DNA of 64,000 bases from Streptomyces filipinensis (GTDB lineage Bacteria > Actinomycetota > Actinomycetes > Streptomycetales > Streptomycetaceae): positions 62,001 to 126,000 of the forward strand of contig NZ_BMTD01000013.1 in NCBI RefSeq assembly GCF_014649495.1. Reading direction: 5' to 3'. A program made the translations under genes and the position numbers. Under the pieces are notes generated by a model. It saw only the letters and a list, made by a program, of their open reading frames with translations, made no database searches and was not told where the DNA came from. Positions 61,761 to 64,000 of this stretch are shown piece by piece; the stretch's first letter is position 1, and every line of letters starts with the position of its first letter.

Positions 61761-61797
61761 GTACCAATTGGTACATGAGGTCTGTACCGTGTGGTAC
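61761..61797. promoter_or_regulatory. Tandem TetR-type operators between the TetR and SRPBCC genes
   Basis: GTACCAATTGGTAC (61761-61774) is a perfect palindrome. GTACCGTGTGGTAC (61784-61797) is the same GTACC..GGTAC box with a different 4-base centre. The boxes are 23 bases apart and the sequence after each is nearly identical (ATGAGGTC / ATGAAGTC), so this looks like a duplicated segment. The second box ends at 61797, immediately before the ATG of the SRPBCC gene. Confidence 0.75.
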
Positions 61798-62358
61798 ATG
61801 AAGTCTGTCACCGTGTCGATCGACGTACCGCAGACGCCCGAGCAGGTCTACGACTTCCTCGATGTCATGGCTCACCACGAGCGGTTCACCGACCACTACC
61901 TGACCGACTGGCGCTACAGCGGCCCCGGCCGCGGTATCGGATCGTGCGCCACGGTCACCGCCACGCTGGCCGGCACGAAGACCGACGTCACCATCGAGGT
62001 GGTCGAGGCGGATGCGCCACGGCGCCTCGTCGAACACAACGTCAGCGCGGCCGGCCGACGCCAGGCCCACGGCACGTACACCATCAGCCCGACGCGAACC
62101 GGGGGGAGCCTCGTCTCGTTCACATACGCCTGGACACGCGCCCCTCTTTCCGAACGCCTGCTGGCACCCCTCGTCCGGGCCACGATGCAGCGCGCCAACC
62201 GCACGGTCATGCAACGCCTGGCCACCGAGCTGGCTCGCCACGCGTCGCTGCCGGCTCCTGACCGCGCTGCGTCTCGGGCCGTTCCCCCGCTCAGCGCCGG
62301 CGTGGGCCGGCGCCCGGGGAACTTCAGGTCCAGTGGCCCGCGGCGGCCGCCTCGGTGA
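61798..62358 (+). CDS. SRPBCC family protein, TetR-controlled
   Basis: 186 residues. VTVSIDVPQTPEQVYDFLDV opens the START-like fold; HERFTDHYLTDWRYSGPGRG and AHGTYTISPTRTGGSLVSFT are its strands. No ribosome-binding site can be fitted because the operator occupies the upstream bases, so translation is probably leaderless or starts from the operator-proximal ATG. The C-terminal 40 residues are unlikely to be structured and overlap 35 bases with the 3' end of the next gene on the other strand. Confidence 0.82.
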   Translation: MKSVTVSIDVPQTPEQVYDFLDVMAHHERFTDHYLTDWRYSGPGRGIGSCATVTATLAGTKTDVTIEVVEADAPRRLVEHNVSAAGRRQAHGTYTISPTRTGGSLVSFTYAWTRAPLSERLLAPLVRATMQRANRTVMQRLATELARHASLPAPDRAASRAVPPLSAGVGRRPGNFRSSGPRRPPR

Positions 62359-63154
62359 CGAAGTCCTCGAAAGGCCGGGGCGGTCGGCCGAGGGCTCGTT
62401 GCACACCGTCGCAGAGCGCGGCGCCCGAGCCACGGCCGATGGCCATGAGGATGTCGGCGAACAGGCGCGCGACGTCCGGTGAGGCGCCCGCCGCGACCTG
62501 GCGCCGGACGAAGGTGTCCGGATCGACGTCGACGTGCTGGATCCTGCGCCCGGTAGCCCTGGCGATGAGGTGCGCCGCCTCACCGAAGCTGATCGCCCGT
62601 GGCCCCGTCAGCTCGTAGATCCGGCCGCTGTGCCGGTCTTCGGTCAGCGCGGCTGCGGCGACCTCGGCGATGTCCTCGGCGTCGAGGAACGGCGTACGCC
62701 CGTCACCGGTGGGCAGAGCCAGGCTTCCGGCAAGGACGCCGGGCCGCCAGGGGCCCTCGCTGAAGTTCTGCGAGAACCAGTTCGGGCGCAGGATCGCCCA
62801 GTCGACGCCGGAGCCGCGCACGGCCTGCTCGACGGCGTGCAGCGGGTGACCCTTCTCGCCGGCGCGCGGGGCTGACAGCAGCACCAACCGCCGTACGCCC
62901 GCGGTCACCGCCTCGGTCACGAAGCGTGGGACGCGCGCCTGACGGTCCGTGGCCGGCCGAAGGTCGGGCTCCACGAGATAGGCGGCACCGGCCCCGTCGA
63001 GCGCGGCCTCCCAAGTCGCCGGGTCGTCCAGGTCGAAGCGGATGTCGCCGCCCGTGCGGGACGCCGTGCGCACGGGCCGTCCGGCTGCCTTCAGCTGCCG
63101 GGCGATGCGGCTGCCGGTCTTGCCGGTGCCACCGAGAATCAGGATGTTCTTCAT
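62324..63154 (-). CDS. NmrA-like NAD(P)-binding oxidoreductase
   Basis: 276 residues. MKNILILGGTGKTGSRIARQ is a clear dinucleotide-binding start; RRLVLLSAPRAGEKGHP, DWAILRPNWFSQNFSEG and DAEDIAEVAAAALTEDR are typical of NmrA/QorB-like atypical SDRs. It starts 82 bases from the divergent AraC-type regulator, which probably controls it. The ATG at 63154 is preferred because the upstream GTG extension has no typical fold. Confidence 0.88.
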   Translation of the reverse strand: MKNILILGGTGKTGSRIARQLKAAGRPVRTASRTGGDIRFDLDDPATWEAALDGAGAAYLVEPDLRPATDRQARVPRFVTEAVTAGVRRLVLLSAPRAGEKGHPLHAVEQAVRGSGVDWAILRPNWFSQNFSEGPWRPGVLAGSLALPTGDGRTPFLDAEDIAEVAAAALTEDRHSGRIYELTGPRAISFGEAAHLIARATGRRIQHVDVDPDTFVRRQVAAGASPDVARLFADILMAIGRGSGAALCDGVQRALGRPPRPFEDFVTEAAAAGHWT

Positions 63155-63236
63155 GCCGTCCAGACAACCCCGAGGGCGTGTGGACGTTCCATGGGAGAAC
63201 GTCGAAACCACCTTTGTGATCGTCTAACGTGAGGGT

Positions 63237-64000
63237 GTGGACGTCCTGAGCGATCTGCTGCACCGGGCCCGTGCCAGGAACGCGTTGGTCAGGCAGCTGA
63301 TCCGGCGTCCTCCGTGGTCGCTGACCTTCGCCGACGCTCCACCGCTCACGGTCGTGACCACGCTCGCCGGCCACGCCTGCGTCCGGCTCGACGATGTGGA
63401 CACCGCCCCGGTACGCCTCGGTGCGGGTGACATCGCCCTGATCACCGGGCCGGGCCGCCACACGATCGCCGACGCCCCCTCCACCCCGCCTCAGGTGGTG
63501 ATCCGCGGACGGAGCAAGCACTTCGTGGACGGCAGCCAGGAAGCGCCGGGCAGTGTCCGGAGCCTGGGCCCCCGTACCTACGGCGACGGTTTGCCCGGGG
63601 CCACGATCATGCTCCGGGGCGCGTACGAGATCCGCGGCGACCTGGGCGATCGCCTGCTGGGCATGCTCCCGCCCCTGGCAGTCGTGCCCTGCGGCCCCGC
63701 GACCCGGGCGGCGCTCGATCTCCTCGCCACCGAGGCGGCCCGCGACGAACCGGGGCAGGACGCCGTCCTCGACCGGGCGCTGGACCTCGTGCTCGTCCTG
63801 GCCCTGCGCGCCTGGTGTGCGGACCCGGACAGAGCGCCCGGCTGGTACCAGGCACTGTCCGATCCCGCGATCGGCACCGCGCTGCGCCTGCTGCACGAGG
63901 CTCCCGGCCATCGCTGGACGGTCGCCGGGTTGGCCGCCCGGGTCGGCATGTCCCGCGCCGCCTTCGCCGCTCGCTTCACCACACTGGTCGGTGAACCCCC
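63237..64000 (+). CDS. AraC family regulator, 3' end outside window
   Basis: 254 residues visible. An N-terminal cupin-like domain (LLHRARARNALVRQL; APVRLGAGDIALITGPG; VVIRGRSKHFVDG) and helices (ALDLVLVLALRAWC) precede the first AraC HTH (WTVAGLAARVGMSRAAFAAR). The chain is cut by the window end. GTG at 63237 follows TAACGT by 6 bases, a typical leaderless -10 arrangement (inference). It likely regulates the divergent NmrA-like gene. Confidence 0.85.
   Translation, partial: MDVLSDLLHRARARNALVRQLIRRPPWSLTFADAPPLTVVTTLAGHACVRLDDVDTAPVRLGAGDIALITGPGRHTIADAPSTPPQVVIRGRSKHFVDGSQEAPGSVRSLGPRTYGDGLPGATIMLRGAYEIRGDLGDRLLGMLPPLAVVPCGPATRAALDLLATEAARDEPGQDAVLDRALDLVLVLALRAWCADPDRAPGWYQALSDPAIGTALRLLHEAPGHRWTVAGLAARVGMSRAAFAARFTTLVGEP

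Noticed and set aside
1..64000. tRNA, rRNA, CRISPR arrays and insertion sequences
   Set aside because: I looked for tRNA T-arm-like motifs, repeated spacer arrays and transposase motifs and found none that I could support.

Overview
The base composition (very high GC, strong G/C preference at third codon positions), the frequent GTG starts and the gene content (many ECF sigma factors, SpoIIE-type PP2C phosphatases, secreted and lipid-anchored proteins, a LuxR-type large ATP-binding regulator, a CAP-domain sigma factor) point to a Streptomyces or very close actinomycete. No rRNA, tRNA, ribosomal, replication or central-metabolism operon was seen. Several genes are decayed. I infer an accessory, probably arm-like, chromosomal region.

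Layout. 1-5.3 kb: the 5' part of a secreted alpha/beta hydrolase, a winged-helix regulator, a small secreted protein, a GNAT acetyltransferase and an ECF42-type sigma factor with its DGPF partner. 5.4-13.9 kb: an ABC-F remnant, a Pro/Thr-rich surface protein, a PAP2-like membrane enzyme, a second secreted hydrolase paralogous to the first, a GT39 membrane glycosyltransferase, a SRPBCC protein and a reduced cold-shock-like protein. 13.9-25 kb: a squalene/phytoene-synthase relative, a CPBP protease, an isochorismatase-like hydrolase, a sigma factor fused to an extracellular CAP domain, the first PP2C phosphatase, PhoU, a BBE-type flavoprotein and a DUF885 protein. 25-36.6 kb: two deletion scars, three more PP2C phosphatases, a FUSC membrane protein, a secreted Ig-like protein and a flavin monooxygenase-like protein. 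37-43.4 kb: a redox pair (cytochrome-like membrane protein plus NuoF-ferredoxin fusion), DoxX, a DUF2231-like membrane protein, a CurA-like reductase and an M64 peptidase. 43.5-52.6 kb: a Na+/proline symporter fused to PAS, GAF, PP2C and HATPase modules, another PP2C membrane phosphatase, a LAL regulator and a WD40 protein. 52.7-56.8 kb: a sigma factor, a membrane protein with an apparently dead L,D-transpeptidase domain and a genuine L,D-transpeptidase, then a divergent HxlR/NmrA pair. 56.8-64 kb: an orphan solute-binding lipoprotein, a CitA-type sensor fused to PP2C and HATPase, a TetR/SRPBCC pair with duplicated operators, and an NmrA/AraC pair cut by the window end.

How the genes work together. 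The dominant theme is partner-switching signalling: seven SpoIIE/RsbU-type PP2C phosphatases lie between 19.5 and 61 kb, two of them carrying an RsbW-like HATPase, yet no STAS-domain (RsbV/SpoIIAA) antagonist or SigB-type sigma factor is present. Their inputs differ: a transporter, a carboxylate-sensor-like Cache/PAS module, GAF/PAS modules, and multi-helix membrane domains. A second theme is envelope-linked sigma factors: one fused to a CAP domain, one next to a pseudo-L,D-transpeptidase. A third theme is decay: ABC-F, SapA-like, YcaQ, WYL, LysR and SnoaL fragments. At two of these sites the facing 5' ends of divergent genes seem to have been deleted together.
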